A stretch of DNA of 32,408 nucleotides. Source: Bacteroidales bacterium. GTDB taxonomy: Bacteria > Bacteroidota > Bacteroidia > Bacteroidales > P3. Every line of letters starts with the position of its first letter. Within the stretch, counting starts at the first letter, position 1. The stretch lies in assembly GCA_017443265.1 (NCBI GenBank), contig JAFSOU010000023.1, positions 1 through 32,408 on the forward strand, in the 5' to 3' direction. The notes below the pieces were generated by a model. That model made no database searches and was not told the origin of the DNA. It saw nothing but the letters and a program-made list of their open reading frames with translations. Below are positions 1 to 6,729 of the stretch, one piece after another. Made by a program: the position numbers and the translations under genes.

Positions 1-18
1 CAATTTCCCTTCAATTCC

Positions 19-65
19 GGGTTGGTAAATTCCGATTTCCCACCGAAATCGTATTTTCCCAACCC
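19..65. repeat. Imperfect 21-base-arm hairpin beside the terminal repeat
   Basis: Positions 19-39 and 45-65 are inverted copies of each other, matching at about 18 of 21 positions around a 5-base loop (CCACC). The inner stem CGATTTC/GAAATCG and the outer stem GGGTTGG/CCAACCC are perfect, and the three mismatches lie between them. It abuts the 37-base repeat at 68, with the small palindrome CCCTAGGG (63-70) at the joint. The role is unknown. It could be the end of a mobile or structured repeat element, or a terminator of a gene further left. Confidence 0.6.
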
Positions 66-67
66 TA

Positions 68-104
68 GGGCAAATGCCTAACAACAACCTTGTGAACTTT
101 TACA
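68..104. repeat. 37-base repeat, left copy (inverted at right end)
   Basis: These 37 bases, beginning GGGCAAATGCC and ending CTTTTACA, recur exactly as the reverse complement in the last 37 bases of the window. Read inward, both copies contain ATG CCT AAC AAC AAC CTT GTG AAC TTT TAC, that is MPNNNLVNFY, followed by one more codon (Ser on the left, Thr on the right) and a stop. Just inside each copy a different open frame begins without a start codon. This suggests a recombination point, a duplicated end, or an assembly joint. Confidence 0.85.
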
Positions 105-473
105 GTTGATAAAATACTTGAAATGGGGATAGAACGCGAAACAGGAGTGGATAATGATATTTTTATTTTACAAGATGGAGATACAACAATCATTATTGAC
201 TATGGAATGTGCAGCAGATATCCAATTGAATACAAATGGATGATTCCTATAGCTGAAAATACAGAAGAAAAAAAATATATAAAAGAACTTGAAAAAAAAT
301 ATGGGGTGGTGTTAATTAATGCAACAAGCAAAATCATAAAAAATCCTCAGAATGGATTGTTTTTCAGATACTATGTCGGACCGATTTCTTCAACGGATCA
401 TTATTACCCATTAAAATCTACTCACTATTGCATAATATGGTATTATACAGACAAAAAATTGAAAGATTCGTAA
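105..473 (+). pseudogene. 5'-truncated gene fragment, unknown function
   Basis: The frame is open from 105, immediately inside the 37-base repeat, to the stop at 471-473, with an in-frame stop at 93-95 inside the repeat. The first available Met is at 123 (MGIERETGVDNDIF), but the coding-like sequence VDKILE precedes it, so the true start has probably been lost. The product is about 120 residues, soluble, rich in Ile, Tyr and Lys, with no signal peptide or membrane segment. I do not recognise a family. The low G+C matches the nuclease/HerA genes at the other end of the window rather than the core genes. It could be an accessory or immunity-type gene cut by rearrangement, or a genuine short gene starting at 123. 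Confidence 0.4.
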
Positions 474-703
474 AAATAGGTTGTTATATTGGGGTAGAGA
501 GCCTGCAGCGCAGGGAGACAACTATACCCAACCCTACCCCCAGCGAGGAACCCTACCGCTTTGGCGCGGACGGCAATATGCGATTGTGCATATCCACCCA
601 CTGGCTCCCGCCCCAACCAAACGATTTTTGCAAAAAATCGACGCGCGTTGGGCTGAACGCTCACCCGGGAAGCGGGGGCTTGTGGGCTGGATAGGTGATG
701 AAG

Positions 704-740
704 AAACATCCAGTGGATGTTTAGATAGCGAAGCGGAGAA
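704..740 (+). repeat. Hairpin-plus-tag repeat, copy 1
   Basis: A perfect 8-base-pair hairpin (AAACATCC, loop AGT, GGATGTTT, 704-722) is followed after one base by the tag GATAGCGAAGCGGAGAA (724-740). The same arrangement recurs at 809-843 and 3632-3670 with different hairpin sequences but an identical tag. A degenerate relative of the tag lies at 773-793. Confidence 0.7.
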
Positions 741-808
741 CACTCATACAACCCAAAAACTTTGGAGCTTTCGATAGCCCGAAGGGCAAAGAACACCCAG
801 ACAACTAA

Positions 809-843
809 AAAACATGGCTGTTTTGATAGCGAAGCGGAGAATT
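809..843 (+). repeat. Hairpin-plus-tag repeat, copy 2
   Basis: The hairpin AAAACA/TGTTTT with loop TGGC (809-824) is followed directly by GATAGCGAAGCGGAGAATT (825-843). The tag is identical over 19 bases to that at 3652-3670 and over 17 to that at 724-740. Confidence 0.7.
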
Positions 844-866
844 AAGTGGAATAAAGAAAAAAATCG

Positions 867-874
867 TAACTTTG
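867..874 (+). promoter_or_regulatory. Bacteroidota -7 element before lipoprotein gene
   Basis: TAACTTTG, followed by C, fits the TAnnTTTG consensus. It lies about 107 bases before the ATG at 982. No good -33 TTTG is seen at the usual distance, so the assignment is tentative. Confidence 0.4.
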
Positions 875-981
875 CAGTGTCGTTTTGTTCGTTATTTGTT
901 TAACAGACTTCGCAAAAAATCGGATAAAATGACTATGAAATCAAAAATAATGTAAAATTAGAAGTCCCCAGTAATAAATAT

Positions 982-1479
982 ATGAAAAAAGTATTGCTTA
1001 TTTTGTTTTTTGCGTCACTACTTGGAGCTTGTGCTTTTTCGACAAAAACTGCAAAGGAATATGATATAGAATGTTTTGATTCGGGCATTGTCGAAGAGAA
1101 CGGCTTTTATGTAAAACGCATTATATTGGGGAACCGTTTTTTTTCAATCCATATAGAAGAATTGACAAAAAAAGATGATAGTATTCGGTTTAAAGGTGTA
1201 CTAATAGATAATAAAACCACTGACACTATCTCCTTAGTTCCAACTGTGTGTTTGATATCGGGAGAATGCCCAAAATACAAAATAGAGAAAGAATTTTATG
1301 TGGGTAATTATCCCGGAAAATTTGATTTTGCTTTTCAATGGGACTTCCGAAAAGGGCATCCTAAAATAGTTATAGACGCATTGACATATCATGGTGGTGT
1401 ATATATTATTAAGCCCAAAATAAATATAGAGGAACAAAAGAATGATAAAAAAACGACGAATTCATCACCTATGCAATAA
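982..1479 (+). CDS. Small lipoprotein, unknown function
   Basis: This 165-residue protein begins with a short basic and hydrophobic signal sequence and a lipobox, LLGAC, with the lipidated Cys at position 17. It is therefore predicted to be exported and anchored to the inner or outer membrane. The mature part is a beta-strand-rich domain with two further Cys residues in the centre, followed by a Lys/Asn/Thr-rich tail (EEQKNDKKTTNSS) of low complexity. I recognise no catalytic motif or named family. It stands alone: a hairpin-rich intergenic region precedes it and 273 non-coding bases follow. The start at 982 is supported by the signal sequence beginning exactly there. The low G+C suggests accessory DNA. 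Confidence 0.8.
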   Translation: MKKVLLILFFASLLGACAFSTKTAKEYDIECFDSGIVEENGFYVKRIILGNRFFSIHIEELTKKDDSIRFKGVLIDNKTTDTISLVPTVCLISGECPKYKIEKEFYVGNYPGKFDFAFQWDFRKGHPKIVIDALTYHGGVYIIKPKINIEEQKNDKKTTNSSPMQ

Positions 1480-1531
1480 TAATAGTCAGCAAATCAAAAC
1501 GACGAATTCTTAAATTGCCGTTATTCTATTA

Positions 1532-1618
1532 ATGTTGAGAAAGTTAGAACTTAAAATAGATTTTGAAGACAACCACGCCGTGCGGCTGTACAGCTACGAC
1601 AGGCGTTTAAATACTTGA
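1532..1618 (+). pseudogene. 28-residue open frame, likely gene remnant
   Basis: The frame reads MLRKLELKIDFEDNHAVRLY and stops at 1616-1618. Its composition (alternating charged and hydrophobic residues, higher G+C than its flanks) looks like the start of a real protein rather than random sequence. No signal peptide is present and no family is recognised. It may be the stub of a deleted gene or a true small protein. Confidence 0.25.
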
Positions 1619-1658
1619 CCAACGGATAGCCTCACAATGATATTTTGTACCCTCTTTC

Positions 1659-1689
1659 AATATTTGTTCTGTGGCACAGAACAAATATT
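1659..1689. terminator. Perfect 31-base palindrome, terminator or operator
   Basis: AATATTTGTTCTGTG and CACAGAACAAATATT form perfect 15-base arms around a single central G. A T-rich stretch follows on the plus strand. It lies about 180 bases after the lipoprotein stop and about 35 bases before the -7 box of the ATPase gene. It could therefore end the upstream transcript or act as an operator for the downstream promoter. The perfect symmetry is unusual for a terminator. Confidence 0.5.
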
Positions 1690-1723
1690 TTAATTTTTAT
1701 TCTGCTATATTGAATACTTTTTG

Positions 1724-1731
1724 TATATTTG
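1724..1731 (+). promoter_or_regulatory. -7 element TATATTTG for the AAA ATPase gene
   Basis: TATATTTG followed by CA is a strong match to the Bacteroidota -7 consensus. It would start transcription near 1738. This rules out the TTG at 1729, which lies inside the promoter, and supports ATG 1753 as the start, with a leader of about 15 bases (AAAACACACAACAA). Confidence 0.6.
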
Positions 1732-1752
1732 CATTTTGAAAACACACAACAA

Positions 1753-3009
1753 ATGATAGACAAAGAACTAATAAAAAGCATAATATCAGAGGGATATGAA
1801 TATATACCACAGGTTGAGATTGTGCCGAGAAATGTAACAATTGAGCCAGCCGGCAATTATGTATTCGTGGGGGTGAGACAGGCGGGCAAGTCCTATACAT
1901 TGTACCAGCAGATGCAACAGAAACTGGACGAGGGTGTTCCTGTTGAAAATTTGGTGTATATCAACTTCGACGATGAACGCTTGCATGGTATGTCGGCAGA
2001 CCAACTTGACTTGATATTGCAGGCCAATTACAGTGTCCGCGAATCAAAGCCAACATTCTTCTTTGATGAGATACAGAATGTGGTCGGATGGGAGAACTTT
2101 GCACGCAGGCTTGCCAACCATAAGTATCAGGTATATATAACCGGCAGCAATGCCAAAATGTTGAGCCGGGATATTCAGACAGTGCTTGGCGGACGATACA
2201 TAGACGTGTCGGTTTACCCGTACAGCTTTGCCGAATTCCTTTCGGCCAACGGCGTAGAGCTTGGTTCTCGCTGGATGTACGGGCAGAAACGCGGCGAGGT
2301 GGAACGTGCTTTCAACGACTATTTCCGATGGGGCGGTTTCCCCGAGCTGACAAGGTTCAAAGAAAAAAGAGTTTGGTTGAATGGTTTGTACAACCGCATT
2401 TTCTTCAATGACCTGATTGTGAGAAACAAAGTGAAGAATGAAGAGGCGTTGAGACTTGCATTGAGAAAGTTGGCGGAAAGTGTGCGACAGCCGGTATCGT
2501 ACACACGGCTTTGCAATATGATTAAAGCGCTTGGAGTATCGTGCGGAACAGCTACTGTTATAGAATATATCAACCATTTTATGGATGCCTGTCTCATATT
2601 CCCGTTGCAGAATTTCGCCTCACGTTTTGTGGAACGAGAAACAACAAAGAAATTCTACTTCATCGACAATGGACTGCTCAACCTGTTCCTGCTCGAAAAC
2701 CAGTCCGCATTGCTCGAAAACCTTTGTGCCATTGAAATGCGGAAACGATACGGCGACAAGCTGTACTATTATCGGCACAACATAGAAGTCGATTTCTATG
2801 TGCCGGAAGAGGATCTGGCAGTCCAGGCCTCCTACCGTCTTTCTGACGAATCCACAATAAAGCGGGAAGTAGATGCTTTGGTCAAGCTCCACAAGGCCCA
2901 TCCCCTTAAGAAAGCTGTCGTTGTAACAAGGGATGAGGAAACAACCATCAATGAAGGAGGATTGTCTATTGAGATAGTTCCTGTATGGAAATGGCTCTTG
3001 CTTCAATGA
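1753..3009 (+). CDS. AAA ATPase with C-terminal DUF4143 domain
   Basis: A 418-residue cytoplasmic ATPase of the AAA_14/DUF4143 type. The Walker A motif GVRQAGKS is at residues 40-47, Walker B is FFFDEIQ with Asp105 and Glu106, and a YITGSNAKML sensor segment follows. The C-terminal half contains the YYRHNIEVDFYV pattern typical of DUF4143, which resembles a PD-(D/E)XK nuclease fold (IEVDF followed by a conserved strand). Members are common and often multicopy in Bacteroidales; their biological role is not established. The ATG at 1753 is chosen because the longer frame would begin with a TTG inside the promoter. It is a single-gene unit with its own promoter and a hairpin terminator at 3041. 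The full length suggests an intact gene. Confidence 0.85.
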   Translation: MIDKELIKSIISEGYEYIPQVEIVPRNVTIEPAGNYVFVGVRQAGKSYTLYQQMQQKLDEGVPVENLVYINFDDERLHGMSADQLDLILQANYSVRESKPTFFFDEIQNVVGWENFARRLANHKYQVYITGSNAKMLSRDIQTVLGGRYIDVSVYPYSFAEFLSANGVELGSRWMYGQKRGEVERAFNDYFRWGGFPELTRFKEKRVWLNGLYNRIFFNDLIVRNKVKNEEALRLALRKLAESVRQPVSYTRLCNMIKALGVSCGTATVIEYINHFMDACLIFPLQNFASRFVERETTKKFYFIDNGLLNLFLLENQSALLENLCAIEMRKRYGDKLYYYRHNIEVDFYVPEEDLAVQASYRLSDESTIKREVDALVKLHKAHPLKKAVVVTRDEETTINEGGLSIEIVPVWKWLLLQ

Positions 3010-3040
3010 TTGACTAAAACCAAAGACAATACCGATAAAG

Positions 3041-3072
3041 ATCGCACCTGCCCAATGTATGTGCGATTTTTA
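3041..3072 (+). terminator. Rho-independent terminator after the ATPase gene
   Basis: ATCGCAC (3041-3047) pairs with GTGCGAT (3061-3067) across a 13-base loop and is followed by a T-rich run. It lies 32 bases after the stop at 3009. Confidence 0.6.
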
Positions 3073-3081
3073 TATATTTTT

Positions 3082-3113
3082 TTTTGTAAAGTGATTTTTT
3101 TTGCCTAAATTTG
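3082..3113 (+). promoter_or_regulatory. Bacteroidota promoter for lipoprotein gene
   Basis: TTTTG at 3082-3086, a 19-base spacer, then TAAATTTG at 3106-3113 give a textbook -33/-7 arrangement. The predicted leader is about 35 bases and includes AAAAGGAAAG just before the ATG at 3155, an unusually Shine-Dalgarno-like stretch for this group. Confidence 0.65.
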
Positions 3114-3154
3114 CATCGTGAATTTTTAGTTATAAACTTTAAAAGGAAAGCAAT

Positions 3155-3598
3155 ATGAAAAAGTCAATTTTTAAAACAGTATTGCCGCTGTTGGCGGTGG
3201 CTTTGGTGGGAGTGGTTTTCGCCACTTCGTGCAAGAAAGACAAAAACGAGAACAACGCCAATGAACTGACGGTGTCGGACATCTCCTTCACACCTTGCCA
3301 TGGCAGTGACGAAAAAGGCTTTGAGAACCCCGACTCGGTTGCGGTGAGCTATAGCAACGGCACTGTCTATGTTACCCACTACAACCTTGGTGTCAATTGC
3401 GGTTGGCAGGATATTGAAGTGCGTTGCCGCCAGTCGCACGACACTATTTTTGTGAAAGAAATAGAGGTCACTCCGGTTCAGGCCGATTGTATGTGTGAGA
3501 CGGACAACTCATTCAGTATCAATAATGTGAAAGGACAGCGCACAATGGTATTCGAAAGCTGCCACCCTGTTATCTGCCAAACCTATAATTTTCAGTAA
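3155..3598 (+). CDS. Secreted Cys-rich lipoprotein, unknown function
   Basis: A 147-residue protein with a signal sequence (MKKSIFKTVLPLLAVALVGV) and the lipobox FATSC, with the lipidated Cys at position 26. The residues after the Cys (KKDKNENN) are strongly charged, as in Bacteroidota lipoproteins destined for the outer membrane. The mature domain is about 110 residues, beta-rich, with several Cys residues (CHG, CGW, CRC, CMC, CHPVIC) that could form disulfides. It resembles the many small immunoglobulin-like or lipocalin-like lipoproteins of the order but no family is certain. It has its own strong promoter and stands alone, converging on the minus-strand genes that end at 3698. Confidence 0.8.
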   Translation: MKKSIFKTVLPLLAVALVGVVFATSCKKDKNENNANELTVSDISFTPCHGSDEKGFENPDSVAVSYSNGTVYVTHYNLGVNCGWQDIEVRCRQSHDTIFVKEIEVTPVQADCMCETDNSFSINNVKGQRTMVFESCHPVICQTYNFQ

Positions 3599-3631
3599 GT
3601 AAGATTGGTGGCTGAGTCTGTCAAAATGAAG

Positions 3632-3670
3632 AAACTGCCAGTGGTAGTTTCGATAGCGAAGCGGAGAATT
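3632..3670 (+). repeat. Hairpin-plus-tag repeat, copy 3
   Basis: AAACTGCCA and TGGTAGTTT pair (one G-T wobble) around a single base at 3632-3650, followed after one base by GATAGCGAAGCGGAGAATT (3652-3670). It lies between two convergent genes, as a terminator would, but there is no long T run. Confidence 0.7.
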
Positions 3671-3682
3671 CTGAAATCCTAA

Positions 3683-3707
3683 TTCCGAAATCCGAACTCA
3701 ATTATCC
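3683..3707. repeat. TTCCGAA-rich 25-base repeat, copy 1
   Basis: TTCCGAAATCCGAACTC and the following AATTATCC resemble 6705-6729 at about 20 of 25 positions. Both copies run over the stop codon of a minus-strand gene. Confidence 0.4.
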
Positions 3708-3898
3708 CACACAATCTCGCCGCCGTCCTGCCATTCTTCCTGAATTATTTCGGGGGCGTTTTCGGCAACGGTGGAGTCGATTTGCTGTTTCACCTGTTCG
3801 TAGGTAGTGGTGTCTTCATCGTTTTCGGTATTGTTGGAGTTTCCTCCGCAAGCGGCAAACATTGCTACAGTGGCAAGTGCTAATAATATTTTTTTCAT
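3698..3898 (-). CDS. 66-residue acidic lipoprotein
   Basis: The start MKKILLALATVAMFAACGG gives a signal sequence and a lipobox, FAAC, with the lipidated Cys at 17. The mature 50 residues are Asn/Asp/Glu-rich and end in a Trp-containing acidic tail (EEWQDGGEIVWDN). The ATG at 3898 is preferred over a longer frame because the signal sequence begins there. It lies 14 bases downstream of the DUF5686 gene on the same strand and is probably co-transcribed. The function is unknown; such tiny lipoproteins are common in Bacteroidales. The high charge suggests it is exposed at a membrane surface. Confidence 0.75.
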   Translation of the reverse strand: MKKILLALATVAMFAACGGNSNNTENDEDTTTYEQVKQQIDSTVAENAPEIIQEEWQDGGEIVWDN

Positions 3899-3912
3899 TG
3901 TGATATGATGTT

Positions 3913-6519
3913 TTAAAAATTTAAACCTATTGTCATAAAAACGGACATATTCTCTTTTTCGTATATCGAGTTGTAAGAACTTATGCGGTAGGCGTATCCC
4001 ACGCCCAAGGAAATAGTGCTGTAGGTAAGCAGGTCGTTGATAGCAACGCATGGCTCTAAGATGCCTTTTTCGGGTGCCACAATGGGCATATTGTCCGAAG
4101 TGATTTTCCGCGATGCGGTGCCTATAATTGAATTAACCTGCAACAATAGCTTTGGCTTGGAGTATTTCAGCTTCCACCAAGGCTGGGCAAACTGGAAACT
4201 GACGCAGAGGTTGGCGTAGCGGTCCGACACGAACTGGTGCGGATGCAGTGTCATAAAGCTGTTGCGGAAATAGTACCACATATTGCCTGTACCCACGGTG
4301 GCGAACAGTCGGCTGTAAGGCACATTGCCGTCCACATAGCCCAATTGCGAAAACAGACTCAAATATCCATAGTGCTGGCATTGGATATTTTGCAGGTATT
4401 CCACCAGTAGGCGGTTGTAGCTTTGCTTGGCGTCGAAAAGATTGATGCCGCGGGTGTAACGTATGTTGATGATGGGATACGAAGACGTTGTTCCGAGACT
4501 AAACTCGTATTTCGGCAGACGAATCTTGTCGATTTTTGCGTAGGTAAGGTTCAACCCGATATCCGCGAAATCGCTGTATGGCATTGGTTCGATGAGGTTG
4601 CGGGCATAGAAAATGCCGTTGGAGTCGTACATGGGTGTTTCACGCGAGTAGGTGAACGATGCTGCGCCATATACATGTCTCCACAGCGGCATGGACAGCC
4701 GCACTCCGGCCTGCTGCACCTTGGAGAAATGTTCCATGGCGTATTCGTAGTTGCCGTTGATGTCGAGCAAGGAATAGTTGTAGAACTTGGTGCTGGCGGC
4801 CATCTCAAGGTCGCGGCGGTAGAAGAAAGACAGGTTGTAGTTCTTGTAGCGGTCGAAAAAGAAATCCAGCGCACCGCCGTATTTCCATTCCTTGTCCTTA
4901 ACGCCGTAGCCGAAATATCCGCTCGGACGCATCCATTTGGTAACGTTCCATTCGAGGCCCAAGCCCCAGCGCGAATGCTCGTAGCCGTTGTATTTGAAAA
5001 TCTTGTTGATGTCGATGGCAAACTGCTTTATCTTAATTCTGCCCGTGGAAAGTTGCATAAGCCAGTCGATGAGGCCTGTCAGAGTGAAGGGGCTTTCCTC
5101 GCGTACAATTTCCTTGATGCTGTCGTAGAGGATAAAGGTGTTTTTCTCCTTTTCGGTGATGGCAGGACGGTAGCGGTTCCACACGGCGGTGTCGTTGGTT
5201 ACGGCCTCCTCGTCGACGTTAAGGGTAACGTCGGAGAACTCGCGGCGTTTCAGCTTGGGATTGAAAGTGAAGTCGTTGATTTTGTTGGTGGTGGAGAACC
5301 GCACAAGTACGTCGTTCTTTTTCGACATACGTATTCCCAGCTCGAAATGCTGGAAATCGGGGTACCAGCGGCCTTGCGAGTCGCAGGCGTAGAGGTGTCG
5401 CACACGGAACACCAGCCCGTCGCTCTTTTCCGACATGCCTGTGCTCAACGTATTTACCGACACAGCCAACGCTGCGGAGTCGGTGTTTTGCATGGTAGTG
5501 TCCTTTTTGTCCGCAATGGCCGAAAAATCGAGGTCGTTGAAAGTGTTCAAAACCATAACAGGCTCGGCCACAATGCTTTGTATAGCATATCCGTTGGTGT
5601 TGATAAACACCTTGCCTTTCATAGCGTTGAACTCTTTGTTGGCCCTTGGGAAGAACAATATCCCGAAAACGGTGTCGTTGCCCTGATACGTAGTGTCCTG
5701 TAGTATAAAGTAATAGCGTCGGAAAGTGCCTTTACGGATGGGGTTGATGTAAGGCACGCCCAGAATGTTGAAATTGCTGGAGTAGAACGAGGTGGACTGC
5801 ATCTGTGTGAGGATGATGGAGAAAATGGGGTTCTCGGTGCCTGCGGTGCGTGTGGCAATGACGTTTTCGCTCACGCGGTCGGGGCTTTTGTACTTGTATT
5901 CCGATACCGACTCGGTGAAAAACAGATAGGTGCTGTCGATAATCTCGTCGACGAAAATTTCGAAGGAATCGCGCACGGAGTCGCGCTTGGAGATGAGATT
6001 TTTTGCCGTCTGCCGCATGGAGGTCTCCTCGTCGTGGGCAAACTCAATCACACCGCGGTTGTACGAGGTGTAGGAGTAGGAGTTCTGTTTCTGGAAATCG
6101 TTTTTCTTTTTGTTGTCGATGGCCGCCTGTATGATGCGGTTGGCGGGGTTGATGCCGGGTTTCACCACCACGTCCTTCAGCTGGAACACCGTCTCTTTCA
6201 GTTTCACCACCATTGGACGACCGTTGGTCGGAATGTTGGCGTAGGTCTCGGTGTAGCCCATGCATTTGATATGCAGGCGTTTGCAGGTGTCGTCAACCTT
6301 GAGTGCGAAGTTGCCCGAAATATCGCTTATGGTGCCGATGGGGGTGTTGTCCACAAACACGTTGGCAAAAGCCACGGGGTCGCCTTTTTTGTCGAGCACA
6401 ACGCCGCTGACCTCGCGCTGCTGGGCCATGCCGGAAACAAAAAAGGACAGTAGCAGGACAAAGAGAAACACTTTGTCGCACAAAACCGTCCTTGTTTTTG
6501 TCAAAAGCCTGACTATCAT
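3913..6519 (-). CDS. DUF5686 outer-membrane protein with CarboxypepD_reg-like domain
   Basis: An 868-residue envelope protein. A signal peptide (hydrophobic core FLFVLLLSFFVSG, cleavage after MAQ) is followed by a carboxypeptidase-regulatory-like beta-sandwich at about residues 35-110 (EVSGVVLDKKGDPVAFANVFV). The rest is the DUF5686 region, which ends in a predicted beta-barrel closing in MTIGLNF with a terminal Phe, the usual signal for outer-membrane barrel assembly. The family is widespread in Bacteroidota and often described as a TonB-receptor-like or surface protein of unknown substrate; no plug domain is visible. A small lipoprotein gene follows 14 bases downstream. The length is normal and the frame is uninterrupted. 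A long open frame on the opposite strand is a codon-bias shadow. Confidence 0.88.
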   Translation of the reverse strand: MIVRLLTKTRTVLCDKVFLFVLLLSFFVSGMAQQREVSGVVLDKKGDPVAFANVFVDNTPIGTISDISGNFALKVDDTCKRLHIKCMGYTETYANIPTNGRPMVVKLKETVFQLKDVVVKPGINPANRIIQAAIDNKKKNDFQKQNSYSYTSYNRGVIEFAHDEETSMRQTAKNLISKRDSVRDSFEIFVDEIIDSTYLFFTESVSEYKYKSPDRVSENVIATRTAGTENPIFSIILTQMQSTSFYSSNFNILGVPYINPIRKGTFRRYYFILQDTTYQGNDTVFGILFFPRANKEFNAMKGKVFINTNGYAIQSIVAEPVMVLNTFNDLDFSAIADKKDTTMQNTDSAALAVSVNTLSTGMSEKSDGLVFRVRHLYACDSQGRWYPDFQHFELGIRMSKKNDVLVRFSTTNKINDFTFNPKLKRREFSDVTLNVDEEAVTNDTAVWNRYRPAITEKEKNTFILYDSIKEIVREESPFTLTGLIDWLMQLSTGRIKIKQFAIDINKIFKYNGYEHSRWGLGLEWNVTKWMRPSGYFGYGVKDKEWKYGGALDFFFDRYKNYNLSFFYRRDLEMAASTKFYNYSLLDINGNYEYAMEHFSKVQQAGVRLSMPLWRHVYGAASFTYSRETPMYDSNGIFYARNLIEPMPYSDFADIGLNLTYAKIDKIRLPKYEFSLGTTSSYPIINIRYTRGINLFDAKQSYNRLLVEYLQNIQCQHYGYLSLFSQLGYVDGNVPYSRLFATVGTGNMWYYFRNSFMTLHPHQFVSDRYANLCVSFQFAQPWWKLKYSKPKLLLQVNSIIGTASRKITSDNMPIVAPEKGILEPCVAINDLLTYSTISLGVGYAYRISSYNSIYEKENMSVFMTIGLNF

Positions 6520-6704
6520 GTAATAAATTATTCTATCAATATAATACTTTCAACGTTTCTACATAATAATTACATTTGACCTCAAAATATTACAGCTGTT
6601 GAAAAATATTTTTGTTTTTGAGCCATCGGACAATCGCTGTGCAACCAATTCCGACTTCCGAAAACCTAAATCGGAGCTCCCAATTACAAGTTCAAAACTC
6701 CTAC

Positions 6705-6729
6705 TTCCGAACTCCGAATTAATTTATCC
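6705..6729. repeat. TTCCGAA-rich 25-base repeat, copy 2
   Basis: TTCCGAACTCCGAATTAATT followed by TATCC is about 80% identical to 3683-3707 and likewise spans the end of a minus-strand gene, here glutamine synthetase. Less exact relatives of the TTCCGA unit occur just upstream, around 6650-6680. Confidence 0.4.

Larger units (their letters stand above)
474..981. other. Non-coding GC-rich island with hairpins and repeats
   Basis: No convincing gene is present. From about 490 to 800 the sequence is GC-rich amid AT-rich flanks, and frames on both strands stay open by composition alone. It contains several hairpins: CGATTTTT/AAAAATCG around 629-647, AAACATCC/GGATGTTT at 704-722, GCCC-GAA-GGGC at 777-787 and AAAACA/TGTTTT at 809-824. 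Two hairpins are followed directly by the tag GATAGCGAAGCGGAGAA, listed separately. The final 100 bases hold a promoter-like -7 box for the gene at 982. Confidence 0.6.

Noticed and set aside
68..104. Integron attC site
   Set aside because: GCCTAAC fits the RYYYAAC core, but no GTTRRRY partner lies at a proper distance and no attC-type fold can be drawn with it.
428..796. Protein-coding genes in the GC-rich island
   Set aside because: Four overlapping frames on both strands with no signal peptide, no domain and odd composition; they arise from high G+C and few stops.
1729..1752. Upstream TTG start for the AAA ATPase
   Set aside because: TTG 1729 lies inside the -7 promoter box; ATG 1753 follows the expected transcription start.
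4423..5703. 426-residue protein opposite the DUF5686 gene
   Set aside because: It is an antisense shadow of a clearly real outer-membrane protein and has no recognisable domain.
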